64,000 nt of DNA, from the NCBI GenBank assembly GCA_963576725.1, contig OY755242.1, forward strand, positions 3,966,093 to 4,030,092, written 5' to 3'. Shown here piece by piece: positions 63,701 through 64,000 of the stretch (its first letter is position 1; every line of letters begins with the position of its first letter). A program made the position numbers and the translations under genes. The stretch comes from Azorinus chamasolen. Lineage: Eukaryota > Mollusca > Bivalvia > Cardiida > Solecurtidae. The notes beneath the pieces are model-generated. The model saw only the letters and a program-made list of their open reading frames with translations, made no database searches and was not told where the DNA came from.

Positions 63701-63845
63701 ACGAGCGTAGTGACTGCCTGGGTATTAATAAATAATCATTTTGTCATGGTTACCCACTGAATAAACTTATACAAACGATATACTATGTGAACAAAGGGCT
63801 CTACTCGTGCACTCGATATTATTGTCATGAGTTGAACATATACAG
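63701..63845 (+). repeat. Direct repeat, right copy
   Basis: Partner of 63115-63270, starting immediately beyond the E element. Confidence 0.7.
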
Positions 63846-63879
63846 TGACAACTGTCTAAACCGGTCATTTAGTAAATAA

Positions 63880-64000
63880 TAATTATACCCCACCACCTGT
63901 GATGGGGGCTATATAGAAATCACCTTGTCCGTCAATCCGTCCGTCCATCCGTCCGTCGGTCTGTCACTCGTGTTTTTCCGGGACATTTGCTTTTTTCTTG
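63880..64000 (-). mobile_element. Pearl-like element 5 (cut by window end)
   Basis: A hairpin (ATACCCCACCACC with GATGGGGGCTAT, about 63883-63913) is followed by a TCCG-type microsatellite (CCGTCCGTCCATCCGTCCG at about 63937). Core repeats would lie beyond the window. Confidence 0.6.

Overview
This is a eukaryotic, AT-rich, gene-poor window. It is most likely from a bivalve mollusc. The support is two C1q-domain exons of the secreted-lectin type that is greatly expanded in bivalves, and five pearl-like elements (tandem core repeats of about 130-170 bp, an ACGG/TCCG-type microsatellite and a hairpin), a repeat class described from bivalves. The species cannot be fixed from the sequence.

Layout. 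1-15 kb and 29-37 kb are two diverged copies of one duplicated locus. Each ends in a C1q-domain terminal exon (7367-7890 and 34933-35459). The copies are broken up by different later insertions: pearl-like elements, a SINE-like repeat, a large foldback element with a decayed transposon gene (about 8.15-12.05 kb), and decayed Penelope-like reverse transcriptases (32.3-33.85 kb). 15.7-28.9 kb is repeat-rich: another reverse-transcriptase fragment, three pearl-like elements, tandem arrays, a LINE fragment and a small CpG-rich patch.

From about 36 kb to the end the window holds almost nothing but short palindrome-cored elements. I sort them into five families. A, C, D and E have TTAA at both ends followed by CCC(T/A)TT-type termini, like piggyBac MITEs. 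B has TA plus CAGTAAAACC-type termini, like pogo/Tigger (Tc1/mariner) MITEs. Although their ends differ, all carry a 50-90 bp near-perfect inverted repeat in the middle, and most have a CTCCT-NN-AGGAG centre. Families A, C and D also share a single conserved mismatch 16 nt from the dyad. Mobility is shown inside the window by filled and empty sites in duplicated paralogues and by nested insertions. Many of these elements have seeded minisatellites.

The C1q exons are the only sequences I would call real protein-coding genes, and their 5' exons were not identified. No pathway can be reconstructed. The coherent story is two rounds of segmental duplication followed by repeated bursts of palindromic MITE insertion.
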